Shown: positions 44,474 through 52,504 of the stretch, piece by piece
Position numbering within the stretch: position 1 is the stretch's first letter
Layout: the number at the start of each line of letters is the position of its first letter
NCBI RefSeq assembly: GCF_014202975.1
Contig: NZ_JACHHZ010000006.1
Coordinates: 558,001-622,000, forward strand
Reading direction: 5' to 3'
From: Povalibacter uvarum
GTDB taxonomy: Bacteria; Pseudomonadota; Gammaproteobacteria; Steroidobacterales; Steroidobacteraceae
DNA: 64,000 nucleotides
Made by a program: the position numbers and the translations under genes
The notes under the pieces: model-generated
What the model was told of the DNA's origin: nothing
Database searches by the model: none
Seen by the model: the letters and a program-made list of their open reading frames with translations, nothing else

Positions 44474-45025
44474 TCAGTGCTTCCACTCCGCCTGCAGCAC
44501 CTCGGCGGCGTCATTCTCCAGCTTCACCTCGATCTTCGTTTCCTTCCCCGCGGCATCCGGCCCGAAGAACTCGTAAATCACGACGCCGTTGCCCTGGTCG
44601 CTCTCGATGATGCGGGTCGGCGCGAACTGCGCATTGGCTCCCGTGAGTGCAGCCATGACCTTCGCAGGCGCGTCAGCCGCGACGATGTCGCGCTGAATCT
44701 CGACGACTTTCCAGACGCCGTCGACTTTCGTCAGGTCGAGCTCGATCTCCGCTCCGTTGAACGTGCCCTCGACATCGTAGTAATCGTTGCCGTTGCGCTG
44801 CTCATGCTCCGCTTCCGCGACCTGCATTCCCGGGCGTGCGGCTTCGACTGCCGCCAGCACCTCCGGCGGCACTGACGAAAGATCGACCGTTTCCTTCCCT
44901 GTCGCATCGACCTTCTGCGCCGGGGCGGCCGCGGGCTCGGATGCCGGCGCAGGTTCTTTGCTGCAAGCCGCGGTCATCAATGAACCCGCCAGCACACACG
45001 AAACGAGAATGACCTTCGAGCTCAT
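44474..45025 (-). CDS. Lipoprotein of unknown function
   Basis: A 183-residue protein with signal and lipobox (SSKVILVSCVLAGSLMTAAC), then an Ala/Pro linker and a body with alternating hydrophobic strands (NDYYDVEGTFNGAEIELDLTKVDGVWKVVEIQRDI, GVVIYEFFGPDAAGKETKIEVKLENDAAEV). The strand pattern resembles PepSY-like small domains, but the match is weak. Divergent from the TPR methyltransferase at 45166. Confidence 0.65.
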   Translation of the reverse strand: MSSKVILVSCVLAGSLMTAACSKEPAPASEPAAAPAQKVDATGKETVDLSSVPPEVLAAVEAARPGMQVAEAEHEQRNGNDYYDVEGTFNGAEIELDLTKVDGVWKVVEIQRDIVAADAPAKVMAALTGANAQFAPTRIIESDQGNGVVIYEFFGPDAAGKETKIEVKLENDAAEVLQAEWKH

Positions 45026-45165
45026 GGCATCACCCGCGGCAAGCAACAGGGGCCCGCATGCTACCGCACTGCCGTGTTCTTCTGTCCATCGTGCCACTTG
45101 ATTCCCGTGCCATTGCGCACTGAAACTGCGCACACGTCGGCCAAGAACGTCACGAGGCATTCAAC

Positions 45166-46371
45166 GTGTCCACCCCCGATCCGGTTCTCACTGCTGCCGT
45201 GGCCGCACATCAGGCAGGCCGGCTGCAGGAAGCGATCGATGGATACGAAGCCGTCCTCACGAAGCGGCCCGATGATCCGGACGCGCTGCACTTCTTCGGG
45301 ATGCTGCACTTTCAACTCGGCCGCGGGATCGACGCGGTACGGCTCATCGGTCGTTCGCTCGACCTGCTGCCGACCAATCCCTATGCCTGGAACAATCTCG
45401 GCAACATCCTCGTGTTCCAGGACAAGTTCAAGGAAGCCCGCGAGGCGTATCGACGCGTCACCGTACTCGCACCGCAGATGGCGGAAGCCTGGTTCAACCT
45501 CGGCGTGTCGCTGCGTGACGCCGGCGAGTTCGAAGCCGCCGTGAATCATCTTTACGAGGCGATCCGCCAGCAGCCCAGTTTCATGCGGGCCTACGAAAGC
45601 CTCGGGCAGTTGCTGTATCGCGTCGGCGATTTCGAACGCGCCGCGCAGGTGTATCGCGACTGGCTCGCTCGCGACCCTGACAATTCCGTTGCAAGACACA
45701 TGGCGGCTGCAACCTCCGGCATCGATGTACCCACACGAGCCGACAGCGACTACGTCGCGAAGCTCTTCGACAAGTATGCCCGCCACTTCGACATGAACCT
45801 CAAGGAGCTGGGTTATCGCGCACCTGAAGTCATCGCATCGACGCTGGCGCATTGCCTCGACGGCAGTTCGTTCAAGCCTGTCGTTCTCGATGCGGGGTGC
45901 GGCACTGGTCTCTGCGGTCCGCTGCTGCGGCCCTTGTCAACGACGCTCATCGGCGTCGACCTGTCACCCAAGATGGTGGACCTCGCTCGCGAACGCGGCA
46001 CGTACGACGAGCTCGTCGTTGCAGACCTTTGCTCGTTCATGCGCTCCCGACCGCTGGCTTTTGAAGTCGTCGTCGCGGCGGACACGTATGAGTACTTCGG
46101 CGATCTGAAGGAAGTGAACGAAGCCGCGGCGATGGCGCTGCAACCGGGTGGGCTCTATCTGTTCACCGTCGAGGCGCTGCCGGAAGACGCCAACAAGGAC
46201 TACGAGCTCCTGATGCACGGCCGCTACGCTCACCGCCGGGGCTACGTGGAGCAATCGTTGCTCGATACCGGATTCGATGTGATCGACCTGAGACTCGAGG
46301 TGCTGCGAGCGGAACGAATGCAGGATGTCGCGGGCTTGCTGGCGATCGCGCGCAAGCGGGTCCAGCAATGA
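45166..46371 (+). CDS. TPR-repeat protein with class I methyltransferase domain
   Basis: A 401-residue protein. Residues 1-170 contain about five tetratricopeptide repeats (AVAAHQAGRLQEAIDGYEAVLTKRPDDPDALHFFG, PYAWNNLGNILVFQDKFKEAREAYRRV). Residues 185-400 form a SAM-dependent methyltransferase (VVLDAGCGTGLCGPLLRPL, IGVDLSPKMVDLARERGTYDELVVADL, LQPGGLYLFTVEALPED). Such fusions occur in protein or small-molecule methylation; the target is unknown. GTG start with GAGG upstream. It overlaps the next ORF by four bases. Confidence 0.85.
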   Translation: MSTPDPVLTAAVAAHQAGRLQEAIDGYEAVLTKRPDDPDALHFFGMLHFQLGRGIDAVRLIGRSLDLLPTNPYAWNNLGNILVFQDKFKEAREAYRRVTVLAPQMAEAWFNLGVSLRDAGEFEAAVNHLYEAIRQQPSFMRAYESLGQLLYRVGDFERAAQVYRDWLARDPDNSVARHMAAATSGIDVPTRADSDYVAKLFDKYARHFDMNLKELGYRAPEVIASTLAHCLDGSSFKPVVLDAGCGTGLCGPLLRPLSTTLIGVDLSPKMVDLARERGTYDELVVADLCSFMRSRPLAFEVVVAADTYEYFGDLKEVNEAAAMALQPGGLYLFTVEALPEDANKDYELLMHGRYAHRRGYVEQSLLDTGFDVIDLRLEVLRAERMQDVAGLLAIARKRVQQ

Positions 46372-46976
46372 GCACGCTGCACAGTTCGCTCTATGCCATC
46401 GCCCTGATGAGCTGCGTGCTTGGTTCGTTCGTGACGCGAACGACGATGCGCGGCTCTCATTACCTCATGGTCTACCTCGCGCTGGAATCTCTCGGGTTCA
46501 TTTTCGAATGGCTGATGCTCCATCCCACATCACCGGGAAAATCCCTGTGGCTCGGCCTGCTGATGTGCGTGTCGTTCCTGCTGGCTCCCTGCGTCTCGCT
46601 GTATGCGCGCGAGATTACCGAGCGGCCCCGTCCATCCATCAGATCGCTGTCCACGGGCGAAGTGTGCGTCATCGCCGGCGGAATGCTGCTGACATTGCCG
46701 CTGATCCAGGCGTCACACTTCGGCCCCGACTATGCCGAGGCGGCCGGTTCCACGAACCAGCTGCCGTGGTCGATGATTCACGACCATGTTCGTTTCGGCG
46801 GCGATGTTTCTGCTGCAAGCGCCCTTCTATCTTCGTCAGTGCCTTCGACGCATGCGCTTGCACGCGGACACTGCTTCCCCGGCCCAGCTCGGGGCACTGC
46901 GGATTCTGCTGCTGGCCGTGGCCCTCAACTGGTTCGTGAGCCTGCTGCGGATTCTTCATTGCGTCATCCTGGGTAA
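46368..46976 (+). CDS. N-terminal membrane part of a split AraC-type regulator
   Basis: A 202-residue frame whose first 139 or so residues look real: helices HSSLYAIALMSCVLGSFV, SHYLMVYLALESLGFIFEWLML, LWLGLLMCVSFLLAPCVSLY and GEVCVIAGGMLLTLPL. From about residue 140 (HVRFGGDVS) the frame turns into low-complexity Ala/Gly/Pro-rich sequence. That sequence lies antiphase to the coding of the second ORF. Read together they form a 7TM-sensor AraC regulator with a +1 frameshift near 46785. A TGA/ATG overlap with the methyltransferase start region is consistent with co-transcription. Confidence 0.6.
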   Translation: MSTLHSSLYAIALMSCVLGSFVTRTTMRGSHYLMVYLALESLGFIFEWLMLHPTSPGKSLWLGLLMCVSFLLAPCVSLYAREITERPRPSIRSLSTGEVCVIAGGMLLTLPLIQASHFGPDYAEAAGSTNQLPWSMIHDHVRFGGDVSAASALLSSSVPSTHALARGHCFPGPARGTADSAAGRGPQLVREPAADSSLRHPG

Positions 46977-47496
46977 GGACACTGGCCTCGGGCTCGTATT
47001 CGCATTCATGGAAGTGGGTGTCACGCTGTGGGCCATCTTCTCGCTCCTGCAGCCCACCACCGACGCGATGCAGCTGCCGGCGATCGCCCGCATCGATACA
47101 ACACAGGCCGCGGCGAAGTACGGCCGGTCGGCGCTCGATGCCACTGCCCGCGCCCGCATCCAGCGCAAGCTATCGGCGGCGATGACAGATCTGCGGTTGC
47201 ACCGGGACAGCGCGCTGAGCCTGCGAGCGCTGTGCGATCACATTCGCGAGAATCCCCACTACGTCTCGCAGGTCCTGAACCAGGACCTGGCCACGAGCTT
47301 CCACGACTTCGTGAATCGCCAGCGCATCGACGACGCGAAGGTGGCGCTCCGATCGTCCCCGGAGCGGCCGATCCTCGAGATTGCCCTCGACGTCGGCTTC
47401 AACTCCAAATCCACATTCAACGCGGCGTTCCGGGCGCACGCCGGGATGACGCCCAGCGAGTACCGGCGCCCTCAAGCGGCGTCGCCGCTTCCATAA
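46786..47496 (+). CDS. AraC-family DNA-binding part of a split membrane regulator
   Basis: A 236-residue frame. It begins with membrane helices (MFVSAAMFLLQAPFYLRQ, LRILLLAVALNWFVSLLRILHC, GLGLVFAFMEVGVTLWAIFSLL) and ends with an AraC-type HTH (residues about 130-225: LSLRALCDHIRENPHYVSQVLNQDLATSFHDFVNRQRIDDAKVAL, EIALDVGFNSKSTFNAAFRAHAGMTPSEYR). The domain order (membrane sensor then AraC HTH) matches known membrane AraC regulators. The frame is +1 relative to the upstream ORF. Confidence 0.8.
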   Translation: MFVSAAMFLLQAPFYLRQCLRRMRLHADTASPAQLGALRILLLAVALNWFVSLLRILHCVILGKDTGLGLVFAFMEVGVTLWAIFSLLQPTTDAMQLPAIARIDTTQAAAKYGRSALDATARARIQRKLSAAMTDLRLHRDSALSLRALCDHIRENPHYVSQVLNQDLATSFHDFVNRQRIDDAKVALRSSPERPILEIALDVGFNSKSTFNAAFRAHAGMTPSEYRRPQAASPLP

Positions 47497-47594
47497 GACC
47501 GCCAGAACGATCGCCAGCGACGTCCGATCCGGACGGATCGGTCGCCCGACCGCACTCACTGATCGATGCTGCCCCGTCGTTTCACTACGGGGAC

Positions 47595-48659
47595 ATGGCG
47601 ATGCGATTGCTGCGATCGGGCTGTCTGGTGTTGCTGCTGGTGGGCGCAACGATTCCTGCACTCGCCACGGAGAAGGCGGGCGCAGTGGCCGACCTGGAGC
47701 TATCCTCCCCGAGTCTCGAAGAGAACATCATCGGCATCGACCCGGTGCGGCGAATCAAGATCTACCTGCCGCCCGGGTACGACACGAGCCGCAAGTCCTA
47801 CCCTGTCATTTACTACTTCCATTCCGTGTTCTGGAGCAATCGCCAGATGTTCCAGGACGGTGGCGTCCAGCGCCTGTTCGATCGCGCAATCGCCGAAGGC
47901 ACGATTCCGCCGTTCGTTTTCGTCGCCGGCGATTTCACCACGCCGCACGTGGGCACCTTCTTCGGCAATTCGCCCGTCTCAGGTCGCTGGATCGATCACA
48001 TCGTCGATGAGATCGTCCCCGCGATCGACGCCCGCTTCCGCACCATTCGAACGCCCGCCGGGCGCGGACTGGCGGGAGACTTCCTGGGCGGCTACGCAGC
48101 GCTGAAGCTCGCGATGATGTACCCGGACCGGTTCAGCGCCGTCTATGCGCTGCATCCGATCGGCACATCCGGCGGACTCATTCCCATTTCCTCGCGGCCT
48201 GATTGGGGGAAGATGAATCGCGCCAGATCGTGGGACGATCTCGCGGATGACGGGCTCTCGCAGGTCTTCATGGCGATGGCGCAGTCTTACCTGCCGAACG
48301 CACAGCGCCCGCCGTTCTACTGCGACCTGATGGTTGAGGCGAATGGCGGAACACTCGAACTCGATTCGACCCATGCCGAGCGTCTGCAGTCGCAGTTCCT
48401 GCTCGATCGCCTGCTTCCCCGCTACGCGCAGAACCTGAAACGCCTGGCCGGAATCCAGTTCGACTGGGGGCGTTACGACGTGAACCAGGATCACGTCGCG
48501 GCGAATCAGTCGTTCACACGCCGGCTCGACGATCTCGGCGTGCCCCACTACGCCGAGGAATATCGCGGCAACCACTACGAGATGAACTGGAGCGAGCACG
48601 GACGCGTGGAGGATCGGATGCTGCCGTTCTTTGCGCGGCTACTGGCGTTCGAGAGATAG
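47595..48659 (+). CDS. Esterase-D-like alpha/beta hydrolase lacking the usual nucleophile
   Basis: A 354-residue exported protein (signal peptide ending TIPALA) of the putative esterase (PF00756) type, with YDTSRKSYPVIYYFHSVFWSNRQMF, FVFVAGDFTTPHVGTFFGNSPVSGRWIDHIVDEIVPAIDARFRT and a C-terminal YRGNHYEMNW. The nucleophile elbow reads GDFLGGYAAL where the family has G-x-S-x-GG, so Phe163 replaces the catalytic Ser. ATG at 47595. The 3' end overlaps the convergent MBL-fold gene by 21 bases. Confidence 0.8.
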   Translation: MAMRLLRSGCLVLLLVGATIPALATEKAGAVADLELSSPSLEENIIGIDPVRRIKIYLPPGYDTSRKSYPVIYYFHSVFWSNRQMFQDGGVQRLFDRAIAEGTIPPFVFVAGDFTTPHVGTFFGNSPVSGRWIDHIVDEIVPAIDARFRTIRTPAGRGLAGDFLGGYAALKLAMMYPDRFSAVYALHPIGTSGGLIPISSRPDWGKMNRARSWDDLADDGLSQVFMAMAQSYLPNAQRPPFYCDLMVEANGGTLELDSTHAERLQSQFLLDRLLPRYAQNLKRLAGIQFDWGRYDVNQDHVAANQSFTRRLDDLGVPHYAEEYRGNHYEMNWSEHGRVEDRMLPFFARLLAFER

Positions 48660-49490
48660 GGAATGAGAAGAAGCCGGCCGGCTCCCCACTCCAATCGCCC
48701 TCAGGTAACGATCGAAGGAACGCTCCACCGCCTCCCGCGCCCCTCCAATGATGTTTCGTCCCCACGTGTAGCCGAACACGTCGTCGAACTCGAGGCCGGC
48801 GATCTTCTGCCGCATCGTGCGCACCGCATCGGGATGCAACGGAATGGCATTCGGGTAGCTGTACATGAACGTCACGTGCCGGCGATCGAACACCACTTGC
48901 AGCGCGTCGCCCGGAAAGAGCTGGCCCTTCGGGCGTCGACTGTCCTGCCAGTGAAGCGCCGTGCTGCCCGGAAAGTGTCCGCCGCAACGGATCAGTTTCA
49001 CGCCCGGTGAAAACACGTGCTCTTCGCCACCCCACAACCGGATGTTCCGTGAGCCGCGACCCACCCACTCACGATCCGCTTCATGCAGGTAGATCGGTAC
49101 GTCCCCGAGCGCCTCGCTCCAGTCGACCATCGACGAATAGAAATGCGGATGCGAGATCGCGATCAGATCGATGCCGCCCTGAGCACGAATCCTGTCCACG
49201 GCCTCCTGCGTCACCAGCGGCACGCACTCCCAGAGGATTCGATGAGTCGCGGTCGGCAGCACGAATGCCCGCTGGTCGATGGCAAAGGCCGGCGACATGC
49301 CGACGCAAAGAATCCCCTGCTCGTCGTCCAGACGGTTGCCGTGCGTGCGACGCAATTCATCCTGGGTCGTCCAGCGTTGTCCTCCCCACCCCACGTATTG
49401 CCGCTCGTCCATGCAGATGGGGCACTGTTGAGGATGCGGCGTCGGCGTCTCGTACTGGGTGCCGCAGGTTGCGCAGATCGGGTGAAACAT
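48639..49490 (-). CDS. MBL-fold-like metallohydrolase with N-terminal zinc-ribbon
   Basis: A 283-residue protein. The first 30 residues are a zinc-ribbon-like Cys pattern (CATCGTQYETPTPHPQQCPIC). The MBL fold follows: ISHPHFYSSMVDWSEALGD in place of the HxHxDH metal site, GGHFPGSTALHW with the downstream His, and LFPGDALQVVFD with the Asp. Because two usual zinc ligands are changed, catalysis is uncertain. Divergent from the MocR regulator at 49585. Confidence 0.78.
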   Translation of the reverse strand: MFHPICATCGTQYETPTPHPQQCPICMDERQYVGWGGQRWTTQDELRRTHGNRLDDEQGILCVGMSPAFAIDQRAFVLPTATHRILWECVPLVTQEAVDRIRAQGGIDLIAISHPHFYSSMVDWSEALGDVPIYLHEADREWVGRGSRNIRLWGGEEHVFSPGVKLIRCGGHFPGSTALHWQDSRRPKGQLFPGDALQVVFDRRHVTFMYSYPNAIPLHPDAVRTMRQKIAGLEFDDVFGYTWGRNIIGGAREAVERSFDRYLRAIGVGSRPASSHSLSLERQ

Positions 49491-49584
49491 CGGTGATCCC
49501 TCCGGATCGATCGGGCTCGTGTCATCGCGGCGCCAGCATGCGATGATCCGTGGACCCCCAGAAGGTCCAGATCCAGCGACTTCC

Positions 49585-51039
49585 ATGGAACCAATTTTCG
49601 AGCTGCCGATCAGCGTCCCGCCGCGCCGGTCGCGCAGTCGACTGCAGGCGCTGCATCGTCAGTTGCGCGCGGCCATCGTGGAGGGCCGCTTGCAGGCCGG
49701 CGTTCGACTGCCACCGACGCGTGTGTTCGCCTCGACGTATGGGGTGTCGCGCAACACGGCAATCGCTGCCTACGACCTGTTGCTGAGCGAGGGTTACGTC
49801 GTCACGCGCCAGGGAGGGGGTACGTTTGTCAGCAATGCGCTGCTGAATCGATCGGCGAAGACGCCGGTGCGCGCGAACAAGGACGATGCCCGGCTCAATG
49901 AATTCTGGCGCACTCGTTCGCCTGGCGCTCCGGAGCCGGCACCCCGAATCCACTTCAGGCTCGGCGTGCCGGAGCTGTCTCTCTTCCCGTTCGACACCTG
50001 GCGCCGACTGTCGGCTCGGGCATTGCGCACCTACTCGAAGATACCGGTCTCTGGTTACGACGATCCACGCGGACGCCTCGCCTTGCGGGAAGCGATCTCG
50101 AAACACGTGTCGTTCACGCGCGCCGTGTCTTGCGAGCCGGACGATATCGTCATCACAGCGGGCGCGAAGCAGGCGTTCGATCTCATCGCGCGGATTCTCG
50201 TTACGCCCGGCCGTTCGGTGGTTGCGCTCGAGAACCCTGGCTATCGACCGCCGCGCCTTGCGTTCGAAGCAGCCGGCGCGAAGATCGTGCCGGTTCCCGT
50301 CGACGAAGAAGGCATCGTCGTCACCAAGCTGCCGGCAAACGCGCGAATCATCTGCGTCACACCGTCACACCAGTATCCGACTGGGGCGGTGATGTCCGCG
50401 CCGCGACGCACCGAGTTGCTCGCCTTCGCGCAGGCGCATCAGGCCGTCATCATGGAAGATGACTACGACTCGGAGTTCCGCTTCGGAGATCGGCCGCTCG
50501 ATGCGCTGCAGACGCTCGATCGCTCATCATCCGTGTTCTACGTGGGCACGTTCTCGAAGAGCCTCTTTCCTGCCCTTCGCATCGGATTCATCGTCGCGCC
50601 GCAGTGGGCACGCACCGCGCTCGCCGCCGCAAAACAGAATGCGGACGGCTACTCTGCGATTCAGCCCCAGGAAACGCTCGCGGCATTCATCCATGAAGGC
50701 CATCTTGCACGACATGTGCGTCGCATGCGCCGCATTTACGACGATCGGCGCAGCGCGCTGCTGGAGCGGCTCGACCGCGACTTCCCGTGGTTACGACCGA
50801 TCCCCGCTGCAGCAGGACTTCATCTGGCCGCGCTGGTGGCGCCCGGTGTCGACGTCGACGCGTTCATCGCGAAGGCACGTGAATCAGATGTGGGCATTGA
50901 AACGCTGCGTATCTATCAGTTTCAGAAAGCGACCGCTCCTGGAATTCTCTTCGGCTACGGCGCGCTCGGCGAAGCAGCGATCGTCGAGGGCCTGGCGCGA
51001 CTGCGACGGATCTCAGTGAAGTCGCGATCCCGGGCCTGA
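49585..51039 (+). CDS. MocR/PdxR-type GntR regulator with aminotransferase domain
   Basis: A 484-residue regulator. The N-terminal GntR winged helix spans about residues 10-80 (SRLQALHRQLRAAIVEGRLQAGVRLPPTRVFASTYGVSRNTAIAAYDLLLSEGYVVTRQGGGTFV). A fold type I aminotransferase domain follows, with PLP Lys325 in YVGTFSKSLFPALRIGF and motifs SVVALENPGYRPPRL and TPSHQYPTGAVM. Such proteins usually sense PLP or amino-metabolites and control neighbouring genes. The divergent MBL-fold gene is a plausible target. Confidence 0.93.
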   Translation: MEPIFELPISVPPRRSRSRLQALHRQLRAAIVEGRLQAGVRLPPTRVFASTYGVSRNTAIAAYDLLLSEGYVVTRQGGGTFVSNALLNRSAKTPVRANKDDARLNEFWRTRSPGAPEPAPRIHFRLGVPELSLFPFDTWRRLSARALRTYSKIPVSGYDDPRGRLALREAISKHVSFTRAVSCEPDDIVITAGAKQAFDLIARILVTPGRSVVALENPGYRPPRLAFEAAGAKIVPVPVDEEGIVVTKLPANARIICVTPSHQYPTGAVMSAPRRTELLAFAQAHQAVIMEDDYDSEFRFGDRPLDALQTLDRSSSVFYVGTFSKSLFPALRIGFIVAPQWARTALAAAKQNADGYSAIQPQETLAAFIHEGHLARHVRRMRRIYDDRRSALLERLDRDFPWLRPIPAAAGLHLAALVAPGVDVDAFIAKARESDVGIETLRIYQFQKATAPGILFGYGALGEAAIVEGLARLRRISVKSRSRA

Positions 51040-51278
51040 TGTCCTTCTGGACCATGCACCGTGCGTACGTCTCATTTGCCCTGACCGGCCGCTCGTGACG
51101 CAGCTCGCACTTCGTCGCGCACCCGCTCCGGGAACGCAGGGACGAAACGTGAGGCGCTTCCTGAAATCGCAAAGTAGGAGATCTCGACACCCCAATTGAG
51201 GGCTCCACCTCACTGAAAAGCCGCGCCTTCATGCCGATCTTTGGGGCTCATGGAGAAACTGTTTCACGAGGTTTCCAA
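51040..51278. other. Intergenic region without recognisable feature
   Basis: This 239-base stretch between the MocR regulator and the HExxH protein shows no gene, repeat or strong hairpin. A possible start for the next gene is a GTG at 51279, with GAGG upstream. Confidence 0.4.
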
Positions 51279-51989
51279 GTGACCCGGATCGGCATCGTCC
51301 TGAGCGCCTGCTTCGCCCTGCTCTTCGCGGCTACGAGCCGTGCCGAGTCGTTCGACGAAGCCTGTGCCTCCCTGCCGTCGCTCCCGCTCGCGACGGTTTC
51401 GACCCTGCCGATCACCATCGACAACACGATCCGCGGCGGCGACATTCACCGGATGACAGTCGAAACCACCGGTGCAGCGAGTCTCGGTAAACGCGCGACG
51501 GTCGGCACGACCTTCGCGACCCGCACGTGGGAAGCGTCGTATGGATTGAGCATGTTGCACGACCCGGTCTCGGGCCGTGTCTGCTACCGCCCCGCAATCA
51601 ATGTCACGGTCGGCTACGAGCCGCTGCAGATTTCCGTTGCACATCCCTTCGAAGCCGGCAGCTGTGCGTTCGATGCGATCGTCGAGCACGAGCGCGAGCA
51701 CGTGAACATCTACTCGCAGTTCCTGTCCAGCGCATCGCATTCCATCGAGGCAGAGCTCAGGCAGCGCATCGCGGGTAACGTCCGCTACGCACCCAGCCTC
51801 GATGCCGCCAATGCGCAGATGCGCCAGTTGCTGCGTTCTCAGGTCCACGAGATCGTGCGCAGCGAGATGGCCAAGGGCCAGCCGCAACACGACGAATTCG
51901 ATTCGATCGACGAATCGTTGCGCTTGCTGAATGCCTGCAACGGCGAAATCCGCCGAGGCCTGTCCCGCGAAGTGCTGGCGCTGAAGTAA
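51279..51989 (+). CDS. Secreted protein with HExxH motif (possible zinc peptidase)
   Basis: A 236-residue exported protein (signal peptide ending FAATSRAE). A beta-rich N-terminal part (about 25-130) precedes a helical segment with HEREH (His137-Glu138-Arg139-Glu140-His141) in IVEHEREHVNIYSQFL. HExxH is the zincin zinc/catalytic signature, and a similar motif occurs in DUF922-like proteins. Peptidase activity is not established. A GTG start at 51279 gives a good signal peptide; the ATG at 51231 adds 16 unlikely residues. Only 5 bases separate it from the convergent gene. Confidence 0.65.
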   Translation: MTRIGIVLSACFALLFAATSRAESFDEACASLPSLPLATVSTLPITIDNTIRGGDIHRMTVETTGAASLGKRATVGTTFATRTWEASYGLSMLHDPVSGRVCYRPAINVTVGYEPLQISVAHPFEAGSCAFDAIVEHEREHVNIYSQFLSSASHSIEAELRQRIAGNVRYAPSLDAANAQMRQLLRSQVHEIVRSEMAKGQPQHDEFDSIDESLRLLNACNGEIRRGLSREVLALK

Positions 51990-51994
51990 CGCCC

Positions 51995-52447
51995 TTAACG
52001 CTGCGTCTCGCGCGACGAGACGTGATTCAGCGCGATCACCCATTTGCCGTCCCGCTTGCGCATCAACCGCGTGTTGATGCCGTTCTGCGGACTGTTCGGC
52101 CGATCCAGCCGGTAGCGACTGATGAGCTGCGCTGCGTCCGGTCCCAGCAACTCGATCCGGATGTCGTAGAAATGCAGCGTGCCGCGGCCGTCCGGCGACT
52201 GTCCGTAGTCGCGAATGTAATGGTCGAGCGTCCCCTGCCAGTCCTTCTGGAACTCGCCGCGCGACACGAAGATCACGTCCGGATTGGCGAAGCCTTCCAT
52301 GTACCCACGGAAGTCGCCGCGATTCCACGCAGCTTCCATGCGGCCGATGACTCCACGGATCGCCACCTTCTCGGCTTCTGCCTCTACGTCGGCGAATGTC
52401 GCGTGGGAGACCAGTGCAAGCGCCAGCAGTGCAATCGATCGGATCAT
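51995..52447 (-). CDS. Secreted NTF2-like (DUF4440) family protein
   Basis: A 150-residue protein with signal peptide MIRSIALLALALVSHATFA and a DUF4440 fold (MEAAWNRGDFRGYMEGFANPDVIFVSRGE, TLHFYDIRIELLGPDAAQLISRYRLDRP, GKWVIALNHVS). Similar in family to 21772-22230. Its extreme 3' end contains a CGTCTCG/CGAGACG hairpin (52004-52022) that could serve as terminator for the convergent pair. Confidence 0.82.
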   Translation of the reverse strand: MIRSIALLALALVSHATFADVEAEAEKVAIRGVIGRMEAAWNRGDFRGYMEGFANPDVIFVSRGEFQKDWQGTLDHYIRDYGQSPDGRGTLHFYDIRIELLGPDAAQLISRYRLDRPNSPQNGINTRLMRKRDGKWVIALNHVSSRETQR

Positions 52448-52504
52448 GGGAGCACTCGGGAAAGTTGGGGTGTGCCCAATACTAGACCCGAAGCCCCTGC
52501 ATGA

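Noticed and set aside
45964..46368. Antisense ORF within the TPR methyltransferase
   Set aside because: Out-of-frame shadow without domain or ribosome site.
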